DNA of 64,000 nucleotides from Bog-473 sp963756025 (GCA_963756025.1 CAVWMF010000008.1:248001-312000), one strand, 5' to 3'. Counted from the first letter of the stretch, positions 1 through 8,466 are shown. Notes: generated by a model not told the origin, from the letters alone. Program-made: numbers and translations.

Positions 1-104
1 GTGGCATGGGGGTGGCCGTGCTGTCGACCAGCCAGGGTCTCGTGACCGATCGTGAAGCGCGCCGCAAGCACTTGGGCGGCGAGGTGCTCTGCCATGTCTG
101 GTAG
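1..104 (+). CDS. rpsH: 30S ribosomal protein S8, 3' fragment
   Basis: Only the C-terminal 33 codons are in the window; the 5' part lies before base 1. The reading frame starting at base 3 gives a tail with the S8 signature STSQGLVTDREAR followed by GGEVLCHVW and a TAG stop at 102-104, which matches the conserved C-terminus of S8, the 16S rRNA-binding protein of the small-subunit body. It sits 39 bases upstream of rplF, the normal spc-operon order. Confidence 0.93.
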   Translation, partial: GMGVAVLSTSQGLVTDREARRKHLGGEVLCHVW

Positions 105-143
105 CCCCACGTCCGCCCCGACCCGCACGGGAGGTGAAGCCTG

Positions 144-684
144 ATGTCACGTATCGGACGTTCGCCCATTCCGGTCCCCTCCAACGTCACCGTCACGCTC
201 GACGGCAACGCCGTCAGCGTCAAGGGACCCCAGGGCCAACTCGATCGGGAGCTCCCGGCCGGCATCTCCATCACCCAGGAGGGTGAGGAGCTCGTGGTCA
301 CCCGCCCCGACGACGAGCGGCGCCACCGCGCGCTGCACGGCCTGTCGCGCTCGCTGGTCGCCAACATGGTGACGGGTGTGACCGACGGCTTCTCCAAGGA
401 CCTCGAGATCGTCGGCGTGGGGTACCGCGCCACGGCCAAGGGCCCGGGTTCACTCGAGCTCGCCCTGGGCTTCTCGCACCCGGTGTTCGTCGACGCCCCC
501 GAGGGCATTACCTTCGAGGTGCCCCTGCCGACCCGCATCACGGTCAAGGGGCATCGACAAGGAGAAGGTGGGCCAGGTGGCCGCCGACATCCGCAAGCTC
601 CGCAAGCCCGAGCCCTACAAGGGCAAGGGCGTGCGCTACGCCGGCGAGCGGGTCCTCCGCAAGGCCGGAAAGGCAGCGAAGTAA
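144..684 (+). CDS. rplF: 50S ribosomal protein L6, interrupted by a 1-base frameshift
   Basis: L6 binds 23S rRNA near the factor-binding centre. The ATG at 144 follows a GGGAGGTG Shine-Dalgarno. Residues 1 to about 135 read as ordinary L6 (MSRIGRSPIPVP start, then the two alpha-beta L6 repeats). At the G run 548-551 the frame breaks: AAG GGG CAT replaces the expected AAG GGC ATC. Removing one G restores GIDKEKVGQVAADIRKLRKP and the typical tail ending KAGKAAK with TAA at 682-684. As sequenced, the L6 frame instead runs without a stop into rplR and gives an apparent 304-residue fusion ending at 1058. An extra G from sequencing is the likeliest cause because L6 is essential. The restored stop overlaps the rplR ATG by one base. 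Confidence 0.93.
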
Positions 685-1058
685 TGGCACGTACAGACGA
701 TCGGACCCGGCTGCGGGTCCGCCGCCACGCCCGGGTTCGGGCCAAGGTGACCGGTACCCCCGAGGTGCCGCGCCTGGCCGTGCACCGTTCCAATCGCCAC
801 ATCTCGGCCCAGGTCATCGACGACACCACCGGGCGGACCCTGGCGTCCGCCTCGTCGGTGGAGCCGGATCTGCGCGCCAGTCTGGGCCAGAGCGGCGGGG
901 GTAACGTGACCGGCGCCGCGTCGGTGGGGCGGTTGTTGGGAACACGGGCCAAAGCGGCCGGCATCACAAAAGTGGTCTTTGACCGTGGTGGCTTCGTCTA
1001 TCACGGCCGTGTCGCCGTCCTGGCGGATGCGGCACGGGCCGAGGGACTGGAGTTCTGA
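684..1058 (+). CDS. rplR: 50S ribosomal protein L18
   Basis: 124 residues, the normal length for L18, the 5S rRNA-binding protein of the central protuberance. It starts MARTDDRTRLRVRRHARVR and contains the conserved segments RLAVHRSNRHISAQVIDD and VVFDRGGFVYHGRV, ending in GLEF. The ATG at 684 overlaps the restored rplF stop (TAATG), so translation is probably coupled to L6. In the raw sequence the upstream rplF frame runs into this gene in phase, and automatic callers may merge the two. Confidence 0.95.
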   Translation: MARTDDRTRLRVRRHARVRAKVTGTPEVPRLAVHRSNRHISAQVIDDTTGRTLASASSVEPDLRASLGQSGGGNVTGAASVGRLLGTRAKAAGITKVVFDRGGFVYHGRVAVLADAARAEGLEF

Positions 1059-1060
1059 GC

Positions 1061-1612
1061 ATGGTCGACACACAGTACGAAGAGCGCACCATCAAGGTGA
1101 ATCGGGTGGCCAAGGTCGTCAAGGGTGGCCGCCGGTTCTCCTTCGCCGCCCTCATGGTGGTCGGGGACGGCAACGGCAAGGTCGGCCTGGGCTACGGCAA
1201 GGCCAAGGAAGCCGGGTTGGCCGTCCAGAAGGGCATCGAAGAGGCGCGCAAGAACCTCTTCGAGGTCCCGTTGGCCGGCAGCACCATCGTGCACCCGGTC
1301 ATCGGGGAGAGCGGCGCCGGCCGCGTCATGCTCAAGCCGGCTGCTCCCGGAACTGGCGTCATCGCCGGTGGCGCGGCCCGGGCCATCCTCGAGATGGCGG
1401 GCATCCGCGACATTCTGGCCAAGTCGCTCGGCTCCTCCAACGGGATCAACGTGGCCCACGCCACCATCGCCGGTCTCAAGGCACTGCGCCGCCCCGACGA
1501 GGTGGCGGCCCTGCGGGGCAAGGCGGCCGACGAAGTGACCCCGGGCGGCGTGCTGCGCGCCTACCGTGAGCGCAAGCGCGAGACCGACCTCTACGCGGCG
1601 GAGACGCGCTGA
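1061..1612 (+). CDS. rpsE: 30S ribosomal protein S5
   Basis: 183 residues; S5 acts in decoding fidelity and mRNA helicase activity of the 30S subunit. The N-terminal double-stranded RNA-binding fold shows RTIKVNRVAKVVKGGRRFSF and GDGNGKVGLGYGKAKE; the C-terminal domain has GVIAGGAARAILEMAGI and SSNGINVAHATI. Start ATG lies two bases after the rplR stop, so the genes are tightly coupled. Confidence 0.97.
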   Translation: MVDTQYEERTIKVNRVAKVVKGGRRFSFAALMVVGDGNGKVGLGYGKAKEAGLAVQKGIEEARKNLFEVPLAGSTIVHPVIGESGAGRVMLKPAAPGTGVIAGGAARAILEMAGIRDILAKSLGSSNGINVAHATIAGLKALRRPDEVAALRGKAADEVTPGGVLRAYRERKRETDLYAAETR

Positions 1613-1614
1613 CC

Positions 1615-1836
1615 ATGCCTGCACGCCCGCCCAAGGCCACCAAGGACGACAAGGCGCGCCTGGTGATCACCCAGACGCGCTCCGCCATCGGGAGCAAGCC
1701 CAAGCACCGCGGCACGCTGCGGGCCCTGGGGCTGCGCGGCATCGGGCAGTCCAACGACCTCCCGGACCGCCCAGAAATCCGGGGCATGATCGCCCGCGTC
1801 CCGCATCTGATCAACGTTGAGGAGGTGTCGCAATGA
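1615..1836 (+). CDS. rpmD: 50S ribosomal protein L30
   Basis: 73 residues. The core LVITQTRSAIGSKPKHRGTL followed by ALGLRGIGQSN and a C-terminal PHLINVEEV is the complete bacterial L30 fold; an N-terminal tail of about 13 charged residues precedes it. Starts two bases after rpsE and its 3' end overlaps the rplO start by four bases (ATGA type), consistent with coupled translation in the spc operon. Confidence 0.94.
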   Translation: MPARPPKATKDDKARLVITQTRSAIGSKPKHRGTLRALGLRGIGQSNDLPDRPEIRGMIARVPHLINVEEVSQ

Positions 1837-2321
1837 AGCTCCACGATCTGGCGCCACCAAAGGGCGCCACGAAGGCCAAGCAGCGGGTAGGCCGCGGCAC
1901 CGGCGGCAAAGGCCACAAGACGGCCGGCCGCGGGACCAAGGGCCAGCACGCCCGGAACACCGTGCCCGCCGGCTTCGAGGGTGGGCAGCTTCCCCTGATG
2001 CAGCGCATCCCCAAGCTCAAGGGGTTCACCAACCCGTTCCGCATCGTCTACACCCCGGTCAATATCGGGGTCCTCGCCGGCCTGGAAGGCGACGAGATCA
2101 CGGTGCAGACGATGGTCGACGCCGGACTGTGCCGGCCGAAGGATCTGGTCAAGGTTCTCGGGCAGGGTGCGCTCTCGCGCCCGATCCGGGTGACCGCCCA
2201 CGCCTTCTCGGCTTCGGCCGCCGCCGCGATCACCACGGCGGGCGGTAGCGTTGAGAAGATGCCACTCCCCTTCGGCCATGGGCGTCCTCCGGCATCGGGC
2301 AACGCCTTGATGAACCGGTAG
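1833..2321 (+). CDS. rplO: 50S ribosomal protein L15
   Basis: 162 residues, slightly longer than the usual 145-150. L15 is an early assembly protein of the large subunit. The N-terminal extension KQRVGRGTGGKGHKTAGRGT is the conserved glycine/lysine-rich arm, followed by PAGFEGGQLPLMQRIPKLKG, also highly conserved. The ATG overlaps the rpmD stop by four bases. Confidence 0.96.
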   Translation: MKLHDLAPPKGATKAKQRVGRGTGGKGHKTAGRGTKGQHARNTVPAGFEGGQLPLMQRIPKLKGFTNPFRIVYTPVNIGVLAGLEGDEITVQTMVDAGLCRPKDLVKVLGQGALSRPIRVTAHAFSASAAAAITTAGGSVEKMPLPFGHGRPPASGNALMNR

Positions 2322-2356
2322 TGACGACACCCGGACAACACTGAGAAGGCGCGTCC

Positions 2357-3643
2357 ATGCTCTCGCGGCTTGCCAATGTGTTCAGGGTTCCGGACCTTCG
2401 TAACAAGGTCATCTTCACCCTGGCCATCATCGCCCTCTACCAGATCGGGGCCAACGTCCCGGTTCCGGGGGTGAACTGGGGCCGCTTGCAATCCCTCGAG
2501 GCGGGCGCCTCCTCCTCCGGCGTGCTGGGCTTCCTCAACCTCTTCAGCGGGGGCGCGTTGGTACGCCTGGCCGTCTTCGGCCTGGGCGTCATGCCCTACA
2601 TCACCAGCTCGATCATCATTCAGCTGCTCTCGACGGTGATCCCAAAGCTGGAGGAGTGGCGCGACCAGGGGGCGGTCGGGCAGAAGAAGATCACCCAGAC
2701 CACCCGCTACCTCACGGTCGCGCTCGCCCTCATGCAGTCGTCCGGGCTGATCTACGCCTTCCACGGGCACGACGCCGCCCTGCTCGGGACGACGGTCGAC
2801 CTGATCCCGAAGTTCAGCTTCCCCCTGGCCGCCTTCATGGTCCTGTGCCTGACGGCCGGGACGGCGTTCGTCATGTGGCTGGCCGAGCTCATCACCCAGC
2901 GTGGCATCGGGCAGGGCATGTCGATCCTGATCTTCGCCAACGTGGTGGCCGCCATCCCGAACGGGTTCCGGTCGATCCTGGCCGAGGGCGGCAAGTTCAA
3001 GTTCGGGGTCATCATCGTCGTCTCCCTCGTCCTTTTGGTGACCATCGTCTTCTTCGACCAGGGCCAGCGACGGATTCCGGTCACCTTCGCCCGCCGGGTC
3101 GTCGGCCGCCGGATGTACGGGGGGAGCAGCACCTATATCCCCTTGAAGGTGAACCAGTCCGGCGTCATCCCGATCATCTTCGCCTCGTCGGTCCTCTACA
3201 TCCCGGTCCTGCTCTCCAACGTGATCCAGGTGAACTGGTTCCAGAGTTTCGTCCGGCGCAGCCTGACGCCGACCAGCTTCTTCTATATCGCGGCGTACTT
3301 CGTCCTCATCTTCATGTTCACGTTCTTCTACGTCTACGTGGCCTTCGACCCCCACCAGCAGGCGGATCTGATCCGCAAGCAGGGTGGTTTCGTCCCCGGC
3401 ATCCGGCCCGGACCGCCCACCGAGCGCTATTTCGCGCACATCCTCAGCCGGATCACGGTCGTGGGCGCGGTGTTCCTGGGGTCCGTGGCCGTCGTACCCT
3501 CACTCCTTATGGCGTTGTGGCATCTCAATTCGTTCCCCTTCTACGGAACGACACTGCTGATCTCCGTGGGCGTGGCGCTCGAAACGATGCGCCAGATCGA
3601 CAGTCAGCTGATGATGCGCAACTACGAGGGTTTCCTCAAGTAG
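2357..3643 (+). CDS. secY: Protein translocase subunit SecY
   Basis: 428 residues, the channel subunit of the SecYEG translocon in the cytoplasmic membrane. The usual ten transmembrane helices are visible, with the plug/TM2 region GGALVRLAVFGLGVMPYITS, the TM5 motif RGIGQGMSILIFANVVA, and the ribosome/SecA-contacting cytoplasmic loops FFDQGQRRIPV and DLIRKQGGFVPGIRPG. Located between rplO and adk as in most bacteria. Confidence 0.97.
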   Translation: MLSRLANVFRVPDLRNKVIFTLAIIALYQIGANVPVPGVNWGRLQSLEAGASSSGVLGFLNLFSGGALVRLAVFGLGVMPYITSSIIIQLLSTVIPKLEEWRDQGAVGQKKITQTTRYLTVALALMQSSGLIYAFHGHDAALLGTTVDLIPKFSFPLAAFMVLCLTAGTAFVMWLAELITQRGIGQGMSILIFANVVAAIPNGFRSILAEGGKFKFGVIIVVSLVLLVTIVFFDQGQRRIPVTFARRVVGRRMYGGSSTYIPLKVNQSGVIPIIFASSVLYIPVLLSNVIQVNWFQSFVRRSLTPTSFFYIAAYFVLIFMFTFFYVYVAFDPHQQADLIRKQGGFVPGIRPGPPTERYFAHILSRITVVGAVFLGSVAVVPSLLMALWHLNSFPFYGTTLLISVGVALETMRQIDSQLMMRNYEGFLK

Positions 3644-3649
3644 GGATCT

Positions 3650-4321
3650 GTGATCCCCGGGGTCAGGCTCGTGGTCCTCGGCAAGCAGGGGGCCGGCAAG
3701 GGAACGCAGTGCGTTCGCCTTTCGCATCACTACGTCGTGCCCCATGTCTCCACCGGGGACATGTTGCGGGGCGAGGTCAAGTCCAAGACGCCGCTGGGCG
3801 TGCGGGCCCAGTCCCTCATGGACAAGGGCGAGCTCATCCCCGACGACATGGTGATGGAGATGGTGCAGACCCGCCTCTCCGAGCGTGACACGAGGGGTCG
3901 TGGCTTCGTCCTCGACGGTTGCCCCCGCACCACGACCCAGGCCAACGAGCTGGACGGGATCGTGCACCCCTTCGGGTTGGACATCGTGATCGACCTCAAC
4001 GTCCCCACCGACTTGGTCATGAAGCGGCTGGCCTCTCGACGGGTGTGCGTGGACTGCGGGGCCAATTACTCGACCGCGGCGCCACCCATGGTCAACTGGA
4101 CCTGCGACGTCTGCGGTGGCGAGGTGATCCAGCGCGAGGACGACACCGAAGAGGCGATCCAGCGGCGACTGGACCTCTACGAGGCCGAAACGGCGCCGCT
4201 CATCGCCTGGTATACCGAACGTGGACTTCTGGTTTCCATCAACGGGACCGGGTCGCCCGACGCGGTGACCCGCCGGGTGGTGGGGGCCATCGACACCAAG
4301 CGGCAGAAGAAGAGGGAGTAG
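3650..4321 (+). CDS. adk: Adenylate kinase
   Basis: 223 residues; catalyses AMP + ATP = 2 ADP. GTG start at 3650, six bases after secY. The P-loop is GKQGAGKGT (KQ replaces the common PP), followed by the AMP-site STGDMLR, and FVLDGCPRTTTQA. The LID carries a four-cysteine zinc site, CVDCGANY then CDVCGG, so this is the structural-zinc form of the enzyme. The last base of its stop codon is the first base of the map start codon. Confidence 0.96.
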   Translation: MIPGVRLVVLGKQGAGKGTQCVRLSHHYVVPHVSTGDMLRGEVKSKTPLGVRAQSLMDKGELIPDDMVMEMVQTRLSERDTRGRGFVLDGCPRTTTQANELDGIVHPFGLDIVIDLNVPTDLVMKRLASRRVCVDCGANYSTAAPPMVNWTCDVCGGEVIQREDDTEEAIQRRLDLYEAETAPLIAWYTERGLLVSINGTGSPDAVTRRVVGAIDTKRQKKRE

Positions 4322-5061
4322 TGCGACGTAACGACGAAGAGCTGGCCAAAATGCGGAAGGCCGGCAAGGTCGTGGCGGAGATGCATGCGGCGACCCGGGA
4401 GGCGGCCAGGCCCGGGGTGACGACGGCCGAGCTGGATACGGTGGCCCGGGCCGTGCTCGAGCGCCGCGGGGCCCGATCCAATTTCTTGGGCTACCGCGAC
4501 TTCCCCGCCGTCATCTGCACGTCTCCCAACAGCATGATCGTCCACGGGATCCCCGGCGCCTACCGCCTGGAGGAGGGGGACATCCTGTCCATCGACTGCG
4601 GGGCGATCATCGAGGGGTACCACGGTGACGCCGCCTTCACCATGGGCATCGGGGAGATCTCGGCCGAGGCCCAGAAGCTGATCGAGGTGACCGAGCGCAG
4701 CCTGTGGGCCGGGATCGAGCAGCTCAAGAAGGGGAACGCCCTGCACGAGGTGGGGCGGGCCGTGCAGAACGTGGCCGAGGCCGGCGGGTTCAGCGTGGTG
4801 CGCGAGTACGTGGGGCACGCCATCGGCACCGCCATGCACGAGGAACCCCAGGTGCCGAACTACTGGCCCGGCCACCGTGGGCCCACGCTCAAGACGGGCA
4901 TGGTGTTCGCCGTCGAGCCCATGGTCAATGCCGGCTCGGCCGCGACCGAGATGCTCGATGACGGGTGGAGCATCGTGACCGCCGACGGCCGCCTTTCGGC
5001 CCATTTCGAGCACACGATCGCCGTGACCCCCGACGGCCCGGAGGTCTTCACCTTGGCCTGA
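4321..5061 (+). CDS. map: Methionine aminopeptidase, type I
   Basis: 246 residues; removes initiator Met from nascent proteins. GTG start at 4321 overlaps the adk stop by one base; the open frame extends further upstream inside adk but the family begins with RRNDEELAKMRKAG. The five metal ligands are visible: the two Asp in IDCGAIIEGYHGDAAF, His in GHAIGTAMHEEPQ, Glu in VFAVEPMV and Glu in FEHTIAVT. There is no N-terminal zinc-finger extension. Confidence 0.96.
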   Translation: MRRNDEELAKMRKAGKVVAEMHAATREAARPGVTTAELDTVARAVLERRGARSNFLGYRDFPAVICTSPNSMIVHGIPGAYRLEEGDILSIDCGAIIEGYHGDAAFTMGIGEISAEAQKLIEVTERSLWAGIEQLKKGNALHEVGRAVQNVAEAGGFSVVREYVGHAIGTAMHEEPQVPNYWPGHRGPTLKTGMVFAVEPMVNAGSAATEMLDDGWSIVTADGRLSAHFEHTIAVTPDGPEVFTLA

Positions 5062-5105
5062 GAGTGGACCCGGACAGGGCCTGAGCCGCAGCCGAACGGG
5101 GGCCG

Positions 5106-5134
5106 TTGGAATTGTGCGCCAATTGGGGTAGAAT
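5106..5134 (+). promoter_or_regulatory. Predicted sigma70-type promoter upstream of infA
   Basis: TTGGAA at 5106-5111 and TAGAAT at 5129-5134 are separated by exactly 17 bases. This gives infA and the downstream rpmJ-rpsM-rpsK-rpsD-rpoA-rplQ genes their own promoter within the map-infA gap and predicts a 5' leader of about 125 bases. Motif-based prediction only. Confidence 0.55.
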
Positions 5135-5266
5135 AATTCGCTGGTTCTGGGCCAGGTCGCTTTTGGGCCACTTGCCGTCGAGCCACATCCGATTCCGCCC
5201 CGTTCCGGCCTCGCGCCACCGGTGCGCTCGGAGCAGCATCAGAAATCGATCATTGAGGAGAGTCAC

Positions 5267-5491
5267 CTGCCCAAGCCCAAGGAAGATGCCATCGTGCTCG
5301 AAGGCACGGTGGTCGAGCCACTGCCCAATGCAATGTTCCGCGTAGAGCTGGAGAACGGACACAAAGTGTTGGCGCACAGCTCGGGCAAAATGCGGATGCA
5401 CCGTATCCGCATTCTTCCGGGGGACAAGGTCCAGGTGGAGATCACTCCGTACGACCTCAACCGGGGCCGTATCACCTACCGGTACAAGTAG
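5267..5491 (+). CDS. infA: Translation initiation factor IF-1, probable CTG start
   Basis: IF-1 binds the ribosomal A site during initiation. The body (EGTVVEPLPNAMFRVELENG, KVLAHSSGKMRMH, and a tail GRITYRYK) is a complete OB-fold IF-1. The frame is open from a GTG at 5222, but the 15 residues before PKPKEDAI do not look like IF-1. GAGGAG at 5255-5260 lies six bases before CTG at 5267, which would give (M)PKPKEDAIVLEG and 74 residues, close to the usual 72. I therefore choose CTG; the alternative is GTG at 5222 (89 residues). Confidence 0.93.
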   Translation: MPKPKEDAIVLEGTVVEPLPNAMFRVELENGHKVLAHSSGKMRMHRIRILPGDKVQVEITPYDLNRGRITYRYK

Positions 5492-5527
5492 CCACCGGGT
5501 GCCAGCAGCGAGAGATAAGGACGCGAC

Positions 5528-5641
5528 GTGAAAGTTCGGCCAAGTGTCAAGCCGATCTGTGAGAAGTGCAAGGTCATCCGGCGGCACGGTGTCGTCCGGG
5601 TGATCTGTGAGAACCCGCGCCACAAGCAGCGCCAGGGCTGA
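5528..5641 (+). CDS. rpmJ: 50S ribosomal protein L36
   Basis: 37 residues from GTG 5528 to TGA 5641, starting VKVRPSVKPICEKCKVIRR and ending in ENPRHKQRQG. Cys11, Cys14, Cys27 and His33 form the zinc-ribbon ligand set, so this is the zinc-binding (C+) form of L36. AGAGATAAGG upstream provides a ribosome site. It sits between infA and rpsM, its standard place. Confidence 0.96.
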   Translation: MKVRPSVKPICEKCKVIRRHGVVRVICENPRHKQRQG

Positions 5642-5654
5642 GGAGAGGAATCAT

Positions 5655-6032
5655 ATGGCTCGAATTTCGGGAGTGGACATCCCCCGCGAGAAGCGGTTGG
5701 AGATCTCCCTGACCTACATCTTTGGCATCGGCAACACCCTCTCGGGCCAGATCTGTGAAGCGGTCGACGTCAATCCCTCGACGAGGGTGCGTGACCTGAC
5801 CGATGAAGAGGTGGCGCGCCTGCGTACCTATATCGACGCCAACTTCAGGGTCGAAGGTGACCTGCGACGCGATGTGTCCCAGGACATCAAGCGCAAGATG
5901 GAGATCAACTGCTACCAGGGTGTGCGTCACCGTAAGGGGCTGCCGGTCCACGGCCAGCGGACGCACACCAACGCCCGGACGCGCAAGGGCCCGAAGAAGA
6001 CCGTGGCCGGGAAGAAAAAGGTGAAGAAGTAG
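5655..6032 (+). CDS. rpsM: 30S ribosomal protein S13
   Basis: 125 residues starting MARISGVDIPREKRLEI; the frame is open further upstream but the ATG at 5655 follows AGGAGAGGAA and matches the family start. Contains the helix-two-turn-helix segment TYIFGIGNTLSGQIC and the basic C-terminal tail (GQRTHTNARTRKGPKKTVAG) that contacts the P-site tRNA and S19. The stop directly abuts the rpsK ATG. Confidence 0.97.
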   Translation: MARISGVDIPREKRLEISLTYIFGIGNTLSGQICEAVDVNPSTRVRDLTDEEVARLRTYIDANFRVEGDLRRDVSQDIKRKMEINCYQGVRHRKGLPVHGQRTHTNARTRKGPKKTVAGKKKVKK

Positions 6033-6431
6033 ATGGCAAAGCCCACCAAGCAGGCTCGTCGCCCCCGTCGCAAGGAACGCAAGAACATCAGCTACGGCGT
6101 GGCGCACATCAAGAGCTCGTTCAACAACACGATCGTGTCGATCGCCGACCCCGAGGGCAACGTGCTCGCCTGGGCCTCGGCCGGCAACGTCGGTTTCAAG
6201 GGTTCCCGCAAGTCCACCCCGTTCGCGGCCCAGCTGGCCGCCGAAGCCTGCGCCAAGCGGGCCATGGAACACGGGGTGCGCAAGGTCGACGTCCTGGTCC
6301 GTGGTCCCGGCTCGGGCCGTGAGACAGCTATCCGGTCGCTCGCTGCCGTCGGCATCGAAGTCGTCGGTATCAAGGACGTCACCCCCATCCCCCATAACGG
6401 CTGCCGCCCCAAGAAGCGGCGTCGGGTCTAG
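6033..6431 (+). CDS. rpsK: 30S ribosomal protein S11
   Basis: 132 residues. Conserved S11 blocks: NTIVSIADPEGNVLAWASAG, GFKGSRKSTPFAAQLAAE and the C-terminal PIPHNGCRPKKRRRV. S11 forms part of the 30S platform around the mRNA exit region. Starts immediately after rpsM with no gap. Confidence 0.97.
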   Translation: MAKPTKQARRPRRKERKNISYGVAHIKSSFNNTIVSIADPEGNVLAWASAGNVGFKGSRKSTPFAAQLAAEACAKRAMEHGVRKVDVLVRGPGSGRETAIRSLAAVGIEVVGIKDVTPIPHNGCRPKKRRRV

Positions 6432-6448
6432 GTCTAGAGGAAGAGTTT

Positions 6449-7096
6449 ATGGCGAGATACACCGGACCAGTCTGCCGTCTCTGCCGGCGTGAGCGGACCA
6501 AGCTGTTCTTGAAGGGCGAGCGCTGCTACTCGCTCAAGTGCCCCGTCTCCGAGGCGGTGACCGATCGGCACAGCCGCGCCTACCCACCCGGCGAGCACGG
6601 GCGTGACCGCATGCGGCAGGGTTCCGAATACCTGACCCAACTGCGCGAGAAGCAGAAGGCACGCCGGATCTACGGCCTCTTGGAGAAGCAGTTCCGCAAT
6701 CTCTACGAGGAGTCGAGCCGCCAGCCCGGCATCACCGGCGAGAACCTTTTGCGGAACCTCGAGCTACGCCTCGACAACGTCGTCTTCCGGGCCGGATGGG
6801 GCGCCAGCCGCCGCCAGGCCCGCCAGTTCGTCCGCCACGGGCATGTGCTCGTCAACGGCAAGCGGGTCGACATCCCGAGCTACCGGGTGCGCAAGGGTGA
6901 CCGGGTCACCCTCAAGAGTGGAACCCGCGAGAACTTCTCGGTACGCCGCAACATGGACACCCTGGAGCGCCAGACCCCGGCCTGGCTCGAGACGGGCGAC
7001 GGCGGCTTCAGCGTCGCCGTGCTGAACCCCCCGCTGCGCGAGCACATCGACGAGCCCGTGCAAGAGCAGCTCATCGTCGAGCTCTACTCGAAGTAG
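6449..7096 (+). CDS. rpsD: 30S ribosomal protein S4
   Basis: 215 residues. S4 nucleates 30S assembly by binding the 5' domain of 16S rRNA. The N-terminus MARYTGPVCRLCRRERTKLF with Cys9, Cys12, Cys26 and Cys31 indicates the zinc-binding form. The S4 RNA-binding domain is seen as LRNLELRLDNVVFRAGWG and ARQFVRHGHVLVNGKRVDIP. Preceded by an AGAGGAAGAG ribosome site. Confidence 0.97.
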   Translation: MARYTGPVCRLCRRERTKLFLKGERCYSLKCPVSEAVTDRHSRAYPPGEHGRDRMRQGSEYLTQLREKQKARRIYGLLEKQFRNLYEESSRQPGITGENLLRNLELRLDNVVFRAGWGASRRQARQFVRHGHVLVNGKRVDIPSYRVRKGDRVTLKSGTRENFSVRRNMDTLERQTPAWLETGDGGFSVAVLNPPLREHIDEPVQEQLIVELYSK

Positions 7097-7168
7097 GACC
7101 TGACCTTCCCACCAGGCGTCCCCACGCCGCCCCGACCCACACCACGACGCAACACAGGAGTCCCCACG

Positions 7169-8107
7169 ATGCTGATGATCCAACGACCGACAGTGGAAGC
7201 AGTCGACGAAGAGCAGAACAACCGGCAGCGTTTCGCCATCGGCCCGCTCGACCCCGGCTTCGGCACCACGCTGGGCAACTCGCTGCGACGCACGCTGCTG
7301 TCGTCCATTCCCGGCGGGGCGGTGACACAGCTGCGCTTCGATGAGGCGCTGCACGAGTTCACCACGCTTCCCGGCGTGAAGGAGGATGTCACCGATATCA
7401 TCTTGAACCTCAAGGACCTGCTCGTGCGCATGCACACCGACGAGCCCGTGACCCTCCGTCTCGACGTGCGGGGGCCCATCGATGCCACGGCAGCCGACCT
7501 CCAGGCGACCTCGGACGTCGAGGTCCTCAACCCCGACCTGCACATCGCCTCGATCAACGCCAAAGGCCGCCTGGCCGTCGACGTGACGGTCGAGCGGGGT
7601 CGTGGCTATGTCTCGGCCGACAAGAACAAGCGCTCGAACACCATCGGCGTCATCCCCATCGACTCCATCTTCTCGCCCGTCCACCGGGTGACCTTCGACA
7701 TTGAGCCGGTGCGGGTGGAGCAGTCCACCAACTACGACCGCCTGGTACTCGACATCGAGACGGACGGGACCATCACCCCCCGTGAGGCGCTCGCCTCGGC
7801 CGGTGACACCCTCCGCAACCTGGTCGGCCTGGTGGCCGATCTGGAAGATGCGCCGCAAGGACTGGAACTGGGCGTTCCCGGCCTGACCTCGTCCGGCTCG
7901 CCCGACCTCGACCTGCGCATCGAAGACCTCGACCTCTCCGAGCGCCCCCGCAACTGCCTCAAGCGGGCCCAGATCAACACGATCGGCGAGCTGGTCGAAC
8001 GGACGATGGACGATCTGCTGGCCATCACCAACTTCGGGCAGAAGTCGGCCGACGAAGTCGTGCAGCGCCTCGACGAGCGCGGGCTCTCGCTCCGCACCAG
8101 GGACTGA
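7169..8107 (+). CDS. rpoA: DNA-directed RNA polymerase subunit alpha
   Basis: 312 residues. The N-terminal dimerisation domain contains GFGTTLGNSLRRTLLSSIPG and KGRLAVDVTVERGRGYVSA; the C-terminal domain, joined by an acidic linker near residue 230, has LDLSERPRNCLKRAQINTIG and ends with the usual E/R-rich tail. An ACAGGAG ribosome site precedes the ATG. The 72-base rpsD-rpoA gap shows no obvious promoter. Confidence 0.97.
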   Translation: MLMIQRPTVEAVDEEQNNRQRFAIGPLDPGFGTTLGNSLRRTLLSSIPGGAVTQLRFDEALHEFTTLPGVKEDVTDIILNLKDLLVRMHTDEPVTLRLDVRGPIDATAADLQATSDVEVLNPDLHIASINAKGRLAVDVTVERGRGYVSADKNKRSNTIGVIPIDSIFSPVHRVTFDIEPVRVEQSTNYDRLVLDIETDGTITPREALASAGDTLRNLVGLVADLEDAPQGLELGVPGLTSSGSPDLDLRIEDLDLSERPRNCLKRAQINTIGELVERTMDDLLAITNFGQKSADEVVQRLDERGLSLRTRD

Positions 8108-8112
8108 TCGCC

Positions 8113-8466
8113 ATGCAGGGAACCCCGAAGCGTGGACGTCGCATGGGCGGCAGCTCGGCGCACCAGAAGGCGATCCTGGGCAACCTGGTCGCCTCGCTGA
8201 TCGCGGCCGAGTCGTTGGTGACCACCGAGGCCAAGGCCAAGGCCCTGCGCCCGGTGGCCGAGAAGTGCGTGACCGCCGCCCGCAAGGGTGGTATCCATCA
8301 GCACCGCCGGGTCGTGGCCCTTATCCGGGACAAGGACATGGCCCACAAGCTCTTCGAGGAGATCGGGCCCCGCTATGCGGAGCGTCCGGGCGGGTACACC
8401 CGGATTCTCAAGCTCGGTCCGCGCCCGGGCGACAACGCGCCGATGGCGCGGATTGAGTTCGTCTAG
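8113..8466 (+). CDS. rplQ: 50S ribosomal protein L17
   Basis: 117 residues: MQGTPKRGRRMGGSSAHQKA is the conserved basic N-terminus, followed by NLVASLIAAESLVTTEAKAK and the C-terminal RPGDNAPMARIEFV. L17 lies by the peptide exit tunnel. Five bases after rpoA. Confidence 0.96.
   Translation: MQGTPKRGRRMGGSSAHQKAILGNLVASLIAAESLVTTEAKAKALRPVAEKCVTAARKGGIHQHRRVVALIRDKDMAHKLFEEIGPRYAERPGGYTRILKLGPRPGDNAPMARIEFV

Noticed and set aside
2048..3439. Long minus-strand ORF (463 codons) opposite secY
   Set aside because: Low-complexity Asp/Glu/His/Arg-rich product created by codon bias of secY on the other strand; no motif and no ribosome site.
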